Source: Phocoena phocoena
Lineage: Eukaryota > Chordata > Mammalia > Artiodactyla > Phocoenidae
DNA length: 64,000 bases
Assembly (NCBI RefSeq): GCF_963924675.1
Contig: NC_089230.1
Coordinates: 69,305,443-69,369,442 of the forward strand
Direction: 5' to 3'
The notes beneath the pieces are model-generated. The model did not search any database. It was not told the origin of the DNA and saw only the letters and a program-made list of their open reading frames with translations. The translations under genes and the position numbers were made by a program. This document shows positions 33,867 through 44,658 of the stretch, piece by piece (positions within the stretch are counted from its first letter, which is position 1; every line of letters starts with the position of its first letter).

Positions 33867-34200
33867 TGTTGATCTAAAACAGACTGCCAGTTATTTCCCC
33901 AGCAAAAAAAAAAAGAGGGGGGGTTTATTTGGGACCAGCTGAGAATTGCAACCTGGGGTCTGCAACCATGGCAAGCCACGTGCAAGTTCCTGCATGGCAA
34001 GGGAAAGAGACCCCTTTTACAGAGGGGAAAAGGAAGTCAGGAGACCTGTATTAAACAGGGAGTGCATGGCTTTTCATTGGCCAAGTTCTTGCCAGGAAAA
34101 AAGAGGAGTCTTTCTTCTTGTTGGGCTCAGCAATCATTGCAGGATGTGAGCGCTCCCCCTTTTGGTCTCCTGACTCTATTTAATTGAGGTTTCTCTTTAT
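33867..34200 (-). repeat. 5' LTR of the ERV
   Basis: Starts (plus-strand view) TGTTGATCTAAAACAG next to the candidate primer site and contains AATAAA on the minus strand (33924-33929), the expected polyadenylation signal of R. Its distal edge is uncertain; sequence to about 34200 could belong. It shares about 130 bp with the copy at 30281. Confidence 0.65.
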
Positions 34201-34712
34201 TGATTTTTTACACTTGTTATACTCTTCCTTTGAGCTCACAGTTCACCTACCCCAGCACGCTTTGCGTAACAACTTTTTAAATAGAAGTAAACCATTTGCA
34301 AGAGGGATGATATTTTTCAAATATTAAACTAACTTTAACTTTCTTCTTAAATCTTATTGCCTTGTAGCCTTCTACCCTCTGAGGCCAAATCTTAAGGTTT
34401 ATGTCCCAGGACAAAACTGTAAGCTTAAGTAGCAGAGTAGAGAGAAGATTTTCCAAATTCCTTTAGCTTATTGAGTACTAAGCCTTGATAATTGAGTTGT
34501 CTCTTCTAAGAACCTTGAGCCTTCCTCCCATGCAAGCTGGACCCTGAGGCTTTCTGCCCTATGGAAAGATGAGGACCTCAATTAAGGGAAGAAAAAGAGA
34601 AGCCTGGTCCAGCCAGCCTGTAGGAAGAAGAGGGACGGAGAAAGGGAAATAGAAGTGGTAGAGGTAGTCAGTCATGTATGTTCCCATTCACCCTTTTCAG
34701 ATTTCAACCAAG
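34201..34712. other. No recognised feature
   Basis: Unique-looking flank between the ERV and a SINE. No coding signal. Confidence 0.3.
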
Positions 34713-34724
34713 AAAAAATGGAGA

Positions 34725-35088
34725 GGGCTTCCCTGGTGGCACAGTGGTTAAGAGTCCACCTGCCAATGCAGGGACACAGGTTCAAGCCATGGTCCGGGAA
34801 GATATGCCATGGAGCAACTAAGCCCGTGTGCCACAGCTGCTGAGCCTGTGCTCTGGAACCCGTGAGCCACAACTACTGAGCCCACATGCCAAAACTACTA
34901 AAGCCCGCATGCCTAGAGCCTGTGCTCCGCAACAAGAGAAGCCACCGCAATGAGAAGCCCACGCACCGCAATGAAGAGTAGCCCCCACTCGCCGCAACCA
35001 GAGAAAGGCTGCGCACAGCAACGGAGACAGAACACAGCCAGACACAATAAATAAAAATATAATAAAATCAATTTTTTTTAAAAAAAAG
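34725..35088 (+). mobile_element. CHR-2 SINE, long (older) type
   Basis: Starts GGGCTTCCCTGGTGGCACAG and, unlike the short type, keeps the central 'ccacaactactgagcccac' repeats and the 'agagaagccaccgcaatgag' body before an AT-rich tail with AATAAATAAA. It is about 350 bp long. The flanks show a weak duplication (AAAAAATGGAGA near 34713, AAAAAAAGGAGA near 35081). Private changes indicate greater age than the 210-bp copies. Confidence 0.9.
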
Positions 35089-35092
35089 GAGA

Positions 35093-36335
35093 ATGTTAGA
35101 TACATTGAAAAAGATCTTGAAAGCAAAGGATTTTGTCCTATTTCATGTTTGGACTCGTGGAAGAATTTATCTCACACCCTATCCGTGCCTACTCATCTCC
35201 ATTCTCCCTACTGGCAAGTGAGGGATCAGCCATGATTGACAGTCACTGCTTCAGACTCTTATCAAGCCAAGAGAGACTGGGCAATATCACACATGTTGCA
35301 CACTCAGCCATGAGGGCTACCAGGACGAGCAGCAGCCAGGCAGACAAGGAACATCACCATGGAGACAGAAAAACCACAGTGTTTGAGGACCACATCATCC
35401 CAGTCACCAGGAGATCATGCAAGCCACACCACTGCCCACACCCCCAGATGCCGTTTTGGAGAGGAGAGGGTGGCGACCAAGACGGCCCTCAGCCTGACTA
35501 AACTTTAGACCAGCTTCTCCCCAGCCCTAGACTCTGACCCCCTTTTCTTATAGCATTTACTCCAGTAAATATATCATTGTAAATTCTTTCTCTGCCTCTT
35601 TGAGATATATATACATATTTTTTTCATTTTTTTACTTATTTATTTATTTTTGGCTGCATTGGGTCTTCGTTGCTGCATGTAGGCTTTCTCTAGTTGCGGC
35701 CTACTCTTCCTTATGGTGTGCAGGCTTCTCATTGCGGTGACTTCTCTTGTTGTGGAGCATGGGCTCTAGGCATATGGACTTCAGTAGTTGTGGCACATGG
35801 GCTCACTAGTTGTGGCACACGGGCTTAGTTGCTCCGCAGCATGTGGGATCTTCCTGGGCCAGGGATTGAACCCATGTCCCCTGCACTGGCAGGTGGATTA
35901 TTAACCACTGCCACCAGGGAAGTCCCGATGTACATTTTTTTTAAAGCCTCTTGCCGGTATTACAACCCAGAAATATCTTTCTCAAGGATTTGGAGCCATC
36001 TCTTTGAAATGTAAGCCTCAAGGGAAATAGCACCCCTATCTCCTAGTTTCTGTGAGCCTAACTTCAACAGGCACTTTGCTTCAATTTGTAAAACTACCTC
36101 CTGTCATAAAGACACACAAAGAAGTCTGCTTTTCCTTTGGGTAAAACCAAATTCGCAAACACTGATGTCCGGTGCTCTCTCTTCCCCGGGTGCTTAAAAA
36201 TCCTCCTACTCTTTGTTTCAGCAGAATTGCGTTCAGACTGAGTTCTAACCTCTTTCCTCTACTGCAATAGCCTTAAGTTAAGCCTTCCTTGCCTGTTTAC
36301 CTTTGTCCAGTGCAATTTTTGCTTTGACAGTGGAG
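35093..36335 (+). mobile_element. Possible solo LTR, split by a SINE
   Basis: The sequence has LTR-like features but no named match. There is a CAGTAAATATATCATTG region at about 35562. After the SINE come 'gtaagcctcaagggaaatag' at about 36012 and a U5-like end 'ccttaagttaagccttccttgcctgttta' near 36270-36300. The 122-residue open frame at 35133-35501 has no domain and is probably chance. It could instead be unrelated unique DNA. Confidence 0.35.
35620..35927 (-). mobile_element. CHR-2 SINE, long type, antisense
   Basis: Reverse complement of the long form: T-rich with TTATTTATTTATTTTTGGCT at the left, then 'gggtcttcgttgctgcatg', ending with CCACCAGGGAAGTCCC. Sequence on both sides looks like one LTR-like element, so the SINE inserted into it. 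Confidence 0.92.
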
Positions 36336-37042
36336 AGAGCAAAAGGAAAAAAAAAATCTCCAAAACACTAGTATTTGTTTTTTCCTTAACGATATTGAGA
36401 GTTGCCCAAAGGAAATATTAAAAGTGTTTCACATAAAATTAAGATTACCATATTGGAATAAAAGTTTTTATTTTTGCATTTGTTTCATTTTGCTTTCACT
36501 TGGTATCCAGCAAGTAAAGCCTGGGAGTATAAACAGAGCAGCTTTATGTGAAATAATCAACATTTTCTCTGCTTATCTGACCACTAGAGTCCACTTTTAC
36601 CATTTACCTCATTCTCTGTAACAAACTCAACATTCTTCCCTGTAACATCGGTGTCTACCAGAATACTGGAAGGTCCTAGAGAACAAGAACCATATCTTAG
36701 CATCCTCTGTCCCACCCTTACCTATCACACATCTAGGCATAAACTAGACACTCACATATTTGTTTATTCCACCCATCAGTTAATACTAATGAGCAAATTC
36801 TGTGGCCCTAGCAATGTGCTAACTGCTAAGACTGAAAAGAAATGTGAATCAAGGTCCTGATTTTCAGGTACTTACAAATTAATTGAGAATAAAATACACA
36901 CACAGGATGATGGATAAATTACAAAATCCAGGTACCTTTGACTGAGTTATTCAAAAACTAAGGTATTTTGAAAGTTCAGAGAAACAACTAGAATAAGAAG
37001 GGGAAATACAAAACTTGAACGGAACTTTTTAAAATGTTGTTT
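36336..37042. other. No recognised feature
   Basis: AT-rich unique-looking sequence; small open frames without domains. Confidence 0.3.
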
Positions 37043-37058
37043 TAAAAACTACTGAACT
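37043..37058. repeat. Left TSD of the inverted L1
   Basis: TAAAAACTACTGAACT, repeated exactly at 37794-37809. Together they mark a single insertion event. Confidence 0.92.
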
Positions 37059-37793
37059 CTCTCATTTCATCCCAGCTTACACTTCCCCCTCCCTGTGTCC
37101 TCAAGTCCATTCTCTACGTCTGTGTCTTTATTCCTGTCCTGCCCCTAGGTTCTTCAGAACTATATGTTTTTCTTTTTAGATTCCATATATATGTGTTGGC
37201 ATATGGTATTTGTTTTTCTCTTTCTCACTTACTTCACTCTGTATGACAGACTCTAGGTCCATCCACCTCACTACAAATAACTCAATTTCGTTTCTTTTTA
37301 TGGCTGAGTAATATTCCATTGTGTATATGTGCCACATCTTCTTTATCCATTCATCTGTCGATGGACACTTAGGTTGCTTCCATATCCTGGCGATTGTAAA
37401 TAGAGCTGCAATGAACATTGTGGTACATAACTCTTTTTGAATTATGGTTTTCTGAAGGTATATGAGTAGTGGGATTACTGGGTCGTATGGTAGTTCTATT
37501 TTTAGTTTTTAAGGAACCTCCATATTGTTCTCCATAGTGGTTGTATGGACATATATACACTACCAAACGTAAAATAGACAGCTAGTTGGAAGCAGCGCAT
37601 AGCACAGGGAGATCAGCTCGGTGCTTTGTGTTCACCTAGAGGGGTGGGATAGGGAGGGTGGGAGGGAGACGCAAGAGGGAGGAGATATGGGGATATATTT
37701 ATATGTAAAGCTGATTCACTTTGTTATACAGCAGAAACTAACACACCACTGTAAAGCAACTATACTCCAGTAAAGATGTTAAAAAAAATAAAA
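37059..37793 (+). mobile_element. L1 with 5' inversion (twin priming)
   Basis: The left part, 37059 to about 37544, is the L1 ORF2 end and start of the 3' UTR in antisense. It includes a broken reading frame that matches the L1 C-terminus ([18 protein letters not shown] on the minus strand). At about 37545 the sequence switches to sense at 'catatatacactaccaaac' and continues through the 3' UTR to an A-rich tail. Both parts lie within one 16-bp exact duplication, so they came from one insertion with inversion of the 5' part. Confidence 0.92.
37176..37540 (-). pseudogene. L1 ORF2 C-terminal piece in the inverted part
   Basis: An 80-residue frame (37418-37176) matches the last residues of L1 ORF2p, ending HMPTHIYGI. 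It lies in the inverted half of the insertion and has no start context or upstream domains. Confidence 0.85.
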
Positions 37794-37989
37794 TAAAAAC
37801 TACTGAACTTACACAAAAGTAGAAGCTACAACAAACCCCCTGGGAACCCATCCACCCGTCACTTAGCTCCAACGACTATCAGTATTTTTCCCTACTGTTT
37901 ATCCCCCTTTGGAAGGATGGGCAGCATTTAACAGCAGCCCCACCTGGCCCCACGTGATACGAAGTCTTGCTACTTCTGAGACTCTGACT

Positions 37990-38440
37990 CGCCTGTTGAA
38001 ACTTCCCTTTTGCTCATTTTGCTTCGGCCATCCTGGCCTCTTTCCTCCAGATGCAACACAGCAAAGTACCCTCGTGCCTCAGGGCCTCTGTACTCAGCCT
38101 GGGGCTTCCCCTCTCCCCTATCCCATCCCTCCCACTACAGAGTGTGCCCCTTACTCTGTGTGGGCCTCTGTTCCAACAGAGTCTACTCAGAGAGACCTTT
38201 GCCAGTGACATTTAAAACAGCACCCTCTACCCTCCTCTGTGCCCTTTAACTGAACTTCTATTTTCCACAACATTTATCACTACCTGAATGGTGTGTCACA
38301 GTCTCTTTTCCTATTTTGTCACCTGCCTCCCCAACTAGAGTATAAGTTTCATGAAGGCTGGTACCATGTCACAGGACTGAGCAGAGCACAGGCACTTGAC
38401 AGATAGATGTTAAATGGACGAAAAAAGAATGAATGCCATT
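37990..38440 (+). mobile_element. L2 LINE 3' region
   Basis: Order of blocks matches L2: 'gctcattttgcttcggcca', 'gtgcctcagggcctctgtac', 'ccacaacatttatcactacc', 'gagtataagtttcatgaagg', ending near 'gatgttaaatggacg'. Open frames here (37909-38208 and others) are remnants or chance and have no intact domain. Confidence 0.65.
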
Positions 38441-38770
38441 CCCTTTGCTCAATAAATCTTCCTTGGCTTCTCATCAGAGAGCAGAAGTGTGCCTGGGTGG
38501 CTCATGGGCTAAATTCAAGGGATAGAAATGTCGCCTGAACTGTACCAAGTTTGAAAATTTTAAATTAGTTGACAACATTTAGAAATGGAGAGATTTCATA
38601 CAAATTCTTCTCTAAACAACTTTTTCAACTGAGAATAAAATAATTCTTTGAATAATTTCTTTAAAATCTTGCAAGATCTTGCACTGCTGGGCTCATAACC
38701 TCACATAGCAAAAATGGAGAGTAAGAAGCAACTGTCTCTTCACACAAGGCACGAGTTTTCTGATGGTCTT
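38441..38770. other. No recognised feature
   Basis: Unique-looking sequence. Confidence 0.3.
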
Positions 38771-38783
38771 TTTTTCCCCGTTG

Positions 38784-38900
38784 TCTTTTTTTTTTTTGAG
38801 CCTCACGGGGTGGCTTGTGGGATCTTAGTTCCCTGATCAGGGATCGAACCCGGGCAGAGAAACCACGGAGTCCTAATCACTGGATCACCAGGGAATTCCC
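38784..38900 (-). mobile_element. CHR-1-like tRNA SINE, antisense
   Basis: Short (about 115 bp) element: T-tail, then 'ggcttgtgggatcttagttccc', then GATCAGGGATCGAACCCGGG (B-box like region) and an end CACCAGGGAATTCCC. It is different in sequence from the CHR-2 heads. Its left flank CCCCGTTGTCTTT (38776) is repeated as CCCACTGTCTTT (38903). Confidence 0.85.
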
Positions 38901-38914
38901 TTCCCACTGTCTTT

Positions 38915-39220
38915 ATTTTTTTTTTAATTTTTATTTATTTTATTTTTTGGCTGCACTGGGTCTTCGTTGCGAGTGCGCGGGCTTCTCATTGCAGTGGCTT
39001 CTCTTGTTGTGGAACACAGGCTTTAGGTGCGTGGGCTTCAGTAGTTATGGCACATGGGCTTCAGCAGTTGTGGCTTGTGGGCTCTAGAGCGCAGGCCCAG
39101 TAGTTGTGGTGCATGGGCCCAGTTGCTCCACGGCATGTGGGATCTTCCCGGATCAGGGCTCGAACCTGTGTCCCCTGCATTGGCAGGCGGACTCTCAACC
39201 ACTGTGCCTCCAGGGAAGCC
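38915..39220 (-). mobile_element. CHR-2 SINE, long type, antisense
   Basis: T-rich left end, 'ggctgcactgggtcttcgttgc', body with 'tggcttcagcagttgtggc' type repeats, and a right end CCTCCAGGGAAGCC. Flanked by CCCACTGTCTTT (38903-38914) and CCCCATTGTCTTT (39221-39233). Confidence 0.92.
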
Positions 39221-39233
39221 CCCCATTGTCTTT

Positions 39234-42200
39234 TGATGTTTGCAGTTGTGCTTGCCTTTCTCATTCATTTCTCATTCATTTCCAAACCCTGCCTGGATCC
39301 TGAGGGCATTCGAGTTCACACATCTAACATCTAGGGTCTTCTTACATTAATCGTTTCTGAGAATGGTCTGCGCTTTTCAGCTCTCCGACTTTTACCTTAC
39401 TCCATTTGCCCAGGTGAACAAAGAATCATCTTCTATTTCGGACACCACGATCACCCATGGCTTTGCATCAACAACATGAAGTGGGCTCAGGTGCTTCTAC
39501 TGATCCTCAATTCAGTCTTTCCTCCCAATTTATATATTTCTAATTCCAAAAGGCCAGGTCCTAGGTTATTTCATACTTACTGATTTTCTTTTGATAACCG
39601 AATAGTAGAACTAAAACTGTAACCACTAGGTAAGGAGATAGCATACTGTTTATATGCTAATCAGAAGTCCTGCCTTCAAACACAGCACAGAACAATTTCT
39701 ATGAATCTTTCCAACCTTCTGTAACCTCCCCTCCCAAACTTTGCATTAAACAATCAAATCACTGACGTGAGATCAGCCGGGTAGGAATTTACCTACCCAG
39801 CCGCTCAGGAATGGTGCCTCCCCCTGTTCACCCAGAATTTTGACATTGACACTTCAGATGAAATCTTTTCTATCCCGCTTATTCCCCATGCAGGGAAAGA
39901 AAGCTCATCCTCTGGATTTACAACAGAGTATAATAAATTGTCAGGGGAAGGGTTTGTTCTGAAAAAGGGTAATTCATTCCAGATGAGGAAATATTTCTAA
40001 TAATTTAAATAGAAGTCATCATCCTTTCAGGAAATTAAAGACAAAAGCAATCAGAATGACAAATGAAATCATTTCACTGGTAAAAATAAATGAATAAATA
40101 AATCTAGCACATGAAACGACAAGGTCCTGTGCTCTTATAGCAATGTCATCAACAGCATCTGTAACTGAAATAGGATGATTCTGTCACCAAATCAAGGCAA
40201 GGCGCTGCAGACACCAGAGAGAGACAGCCCGGTGCTAGGTTGGGGGGGATCCAGTGGTCTCGTGGCAAATGGAATAGGTCACTGGCTGCAACGGGCAGTG
40301 AAGCTCACAATTAATATACAGACAGAGGTGCAGGGTGACCAAGGACACACAGACATGGAGACAGAGAGATAAGGAAGAACATGCGTCTAAAAATATGAGG
40401 TCTGTTTGAACCTCTTCTGAAGGTGTACTAATTGTCTCCCTGATGCCTAAAGACCTCTTGGGATCTTCTGAGTGAGATTTCGGGTCATGTGTCTATGAAC
40501 AGACCGAAAAACAAACAACAAAAGTTATGACAATGAAAATAGGTAAGTATAAGGGTAATCGTCTTCCCTTCCCCGAGATCCTGCCTGGATCCTAAAAATA
40601 GGAGCTTCCAGCACTTAAACTCTCTTGAGGAAGTACTGGGAACATACCTGGTGTGCTATTTCCTATCCATATTGAAGGGGTGACAGATTCACCTAGGGAA
40701 ACCACTGAGAGGTTGACGCCGATGGGTTGGCATTTTTCCTATGGGCAGGCACGCATCAGCAATCGCTGCTCACGTGTAACTCCATCTCTTATGATCTATC
40801 TGGTGTTTCCTGTCTTATGGACCAACAAAGCCAGAGCTCTTCAAGGCCTCCCATTGCCCATATAATAACCAGAGCCCCCTCCCCAATTAGAGTCCAATTT
40901 CAGCTTCTTGTCTATTACATCCACAACATTAATAGAACTGATAAGTCGGTCCTATTCAGCCCCTTGTGTCTGCTATCAATTGATTCAGAATCCAAAACAG
41001 AGATCTTATTAATTAGACTCTCAAATCCCCAAAGTGTAGAGCTAAATCTCTACTTTCTTCTTCTGGCAAACAACTGAAACACTTCTCCCTTCTTAAGGCC
41101 TACTTCCAGTGTTCTGATTTCCTCTGACTGTTCTGCAGATGTGAAATCAGAGAGTTTAAGCCTCTCATTCATTAATTCATTCAGCCTATGGCAAACCCTG
41201 TATTACATGTTCTTACTCTGGGAGGTCCACAGATGAGCTGCAAGGGCCCAAGAATCTCTTAAATGCAGGTGCATATGCAATTTTTTTTCTAGAAAATGGG
41301 ACAAAAAGTTTCCACTGAATCCAAAAAAGTTTCATAACATAAAAGATGTTCTATTGAGACACCCAGACAAGTAAAGAGGAAATTGCAATAGGGCAGAGGT
41401 TTCCAAACTTTGTCTTTTATGTATCATTAATGTTTTCATGTGCCCCAGGTTAAAAGAAACACCTAGCAGTTCAATTTATTAAGTAGCTAGGTCCCAGGAA
41501 CTTAATACAGTGGTCCATGTGATGTCCAACAGCTCTCTGGGTCTAAATTTCAAAATTTGAAAATATCCTGTGAATTTGCTGAAGCAACACCTCAATGAAC
41601 ACATTGTGAAGCTCAGATACAGTGCAATAAACATGATGATAGAAGGAACACCAGGATACTAAAGGCCCTAGGAGAGCCTGCCCTCATCTTGGGTTCCAGG
41701 GAAGGCTGACTGGAGGATGTGTTGTCTAAGGTAAGTGTATGATGCTCAGAATTTAAGGTGCATATGGGCTTGTGAAGGGGCCAGGTATTTCAGGAGCAGG
41801 AATGTATGTGGTCCTGGGGTGGGAAGGGTTTGGTTTGAAAGGAGTGACAAGCACAAAGGTGGGAGGTGAGCGAGTGGTGAGAGAGGAGGCTGCACGGTAG
41901 GCACAACCCAGTGTACCCCAGACCTTTTAACTGTGCTGAACTATACAAACCTCACCTCTTATTCAAAGTAGGCTTTGCTGTATTCCACAAAGTGAAGTGA
42001 CAGTGACGTGATCAGATGTGAGCATTAGCAGGCCTTCCCTGGCTGCAAACAGAAAACAGGTTCAGGGCAGCAAAACTGAAGGCAGCTTAATTTTGTGGAC
42101 TCTTTATCTCAGTGGATGGAAGAATTGATCATGTGAAATCTTTGTATATGCACTTCAGGTAGAAGCAGCTGGCTCTCTGGAAAGTTCCTAATGATTCGCA

Positions 42201-43007
42201 GAGAAGGGCTTATCTAAAACAGGAGTTTTAAACTGTGCTGGGGGACCCTGGTGCTCTATGGAGGCACCCAAAATGTTGCACAGGTTTAAACTGATGGATG
42301 AGCCTGTTTCACTTGGTGGGATTTCTAGTTTGAAGAGAGTGTGCCCTTAAAAGTGTCTGTAACGCATGGCTTTCAGTCAAGGTGACACTGTCCCTACAGT
42401 GCTCTGTCAGGTGGGGAGGTGGTGGAAACTGTGCACCCCTGTTCTTTGTGACTTATTTTGAAAGTGAGAGAGTGAGGTGTGAAGCTTTGGGAATGAATGA
42501 ACTAAATAAACCATTTACTCATCTGTCAAAACAAAATAAACAAAACTGATGGTAGCAAGACTAGTTCATTTCCAACTATTCCAAGCAAAAAGTAGGAATA
42601 AACAGGGCAATGCAGAGAGGAGTTGGGGAAAGGTTGAGTACTAACTCTCCTTCCTCTCTGTCTTTAAACAATTCTATCTGCCAAGAATAACATTAAAATA
42701 CCCCAGGTGGAAACTCACCTCTGCAACAGACCAAGGCCCAAAACTTCCTATATTATTGTGAATTCTTACAACCATGCAAAACAGTATTATTATCTCCATT
42801 TTACTGATTAGGAAATGACTATCTCTTTTTCCTATTCCTTTCCCAGACATATTATCATGTTGTGCTTCTTACAAAGCAACCTATTATCATATTAGCTAAT
42901 TCTGTTAAGGGACAGGAGCACCCAGTCAACCTGCAAGTACCCTTATCCTAGATGGTTGCAGAGAATCACGATGCTGACTTTGTATCTAAATCACCTACTC
43001 TTTCTTT
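39234..43007. other. Long stretch with little recognisable
   Basis: About 3.8 kb with no repeat family I can name apart from a weak MIR-like trace near 42780-42825 ('ctccattttactgattaggaaatgac'). Open frames such as 40727-41077 (116 residues) lack domains. This is a candidate for unique or very old sequence. Confidence 0.35.
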
Positions 43008-44449
43008 TTTTAAACATCTTTATTGGAGTATAATTGCTTTACAATGGTGTGTTAGTTTCTGCTGTATAACAAAGTGAATCAGCTATACATATACATACAT
43101 CCCCATATCCCCTCCCTCTTGCTTCTCCCTCCCACCCTCTGTATCCCACCCCTCTAGGTGGTCACAAAGCACCGAGCTGATCTCCCTGTGCTATGCAGCT
43201 GCTTCGCACTAGCTATCTATCTTACATTTGGTAGTGTACATATTTCCATGTTACTCTCTCACTTCGTCCCAGCTTACCCTTCCCTCTCCCCGTGTCCTCA
43301 AGTCCATTCTCTACGTCTGCGTCTTCATTCCTGTCCTGCCCCTAGGTTCCTCAGAACCTTTTTTTTTCTCTTAGATTCCATATATATGTGTTGGCATACA
43401 GTATTTGTTTCTCTCTTTCTCACTTACTTCACTCTGTATGACAGACTCTATGTCCATCCACCTCCATACAAATAACTCAATTTCGTTTCTTTTTATGGCT
43501 GAGTAATATTCCATTGTATATATGTGCCACATCTTTATCCATTCATCTGTCAATGGACACTTAGGTTGCTTCCATGTCCTGGCGATTGTAAACAGTGCTG
43601 CAATGAACATTGTGGTACATGACTCTTTTTGAAGTATGGTTTTCTCCAGGTATATGCCCAGTAGTGGGATTGCTAGGTCGACTGTTAGTTCTATTTTTAG
43701 TTTTTTAAGGAACCTCCATGCTGTTCTCCATAGTGACTGTATCAATTTACATTCCCACCAACAGTGCAAGAGGGTTCCCTTTTCTCCACACCCTCTCCAG
43801 CATTTATTGTTTGTAGATTTTTTGACGATAGCCATTCCGACTGGTGTGAGATGATATCTCATTGTAGTTTTGGTTTGCCTTTCTCTAATGATTAGTGATG
43901 TTGAGCATCCTTTCATGTGTTGTTGGCAATCTGTATATCTTCTTCAGAGAAATGTCTATTTATATCTTTAGCCCATTTTTGGATTGGGTTGTTTTTTTGT
44001 TATTGAGATGCATGAGCTGCTTGTATATTTTGGAGATTAATTCTTTGTCAGTTGCTTCATTTGCAAATATTTTCTCCCATTCTGAGGCTTGTCTTTTGGT
44101 CTTTTTTATGGTTTCCTTTGCTGTGCAAAAGCTTTTAGGTTTCATTGGATGCCATTTGTTTATTTTTGTTTTTATTTCCCTTTCTCTAGGAGGTGGGTCA
44201 AAAAGGATCTTGCTGTGATTTATGTCATAGAGTGTTCTGCCTATGTTTTCCTCTAAGAGTTTTAGAGTGTCTGGCCTTACATTTAGGTCTTTAATCCATT
44301 TTGAGTTTATTTTTGTGAATGGTGTTAGGGAATGTTCTAATTTCATTCTTTTACATGTAGCTGTCCAGTTTTCCCAGCACCACTTATTGAAGTGACTGTC
44401 TTTTCTCCATTGTATATTCTTGCCTCCTTTAACAAATATAAGGTGACCA

Positions 44450-44658
44450 GGGCTTCTCTGGTGGTGCAGTGGTTGAGAGTCCGCCTGCCGATGCAGGGGA
44501 TGCAGGTTCGTGCCCTGATCCGGGAGGATCCCACATGCCGTGGAGCGGCTGGGCCCGTGAGCCATGGCCGCTAAGCCTGCGCGTCCAGAGCCTGTGCTCC
44601 GCAATGGGAGAGGCCACAACAGTGAGAGGCCAGCATACCATACAAAAAAAAAAAAAAG
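44450..44658 (+). mobile_element. CHR-2 SINE, short type, inside L1 ORF2
   Basis: Full copy with A-tail, flanked by an exact 12-bp duplication ATAAGGTGACCA at 44438-44449 and 44659-44670. It interrupts the antisense L1 and is younger than it. Confidence 0.96.

Larger units (their letters stand above)
30281..34200 (-). mobile_element. Endogenous retrovirus, gammaretrovirus-like, decayed
   Basis: Two related LTR pieces bound minus-strand remnants in the order nucleocapsid, protease, reverse transcriptase, RNase H. The single zinc knuckle of C-x2-C-x4-H-x4-C layout and the RT signature QYVDDLLL point to a class I (gamma-like) ERV. The front of gag, nearly all of integrase and all of env are missing or unrecognisable. 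At about 3.9 kb it is under half the usual provirus length. Stops and frameshifts separate every domain. It cannot encode a virus. Confidence 0.85.

Noticed and set aside
35133..35501. 122-residue open frame
   Set aside because: No domain, no splice context, and it lies in an LTR-like block.
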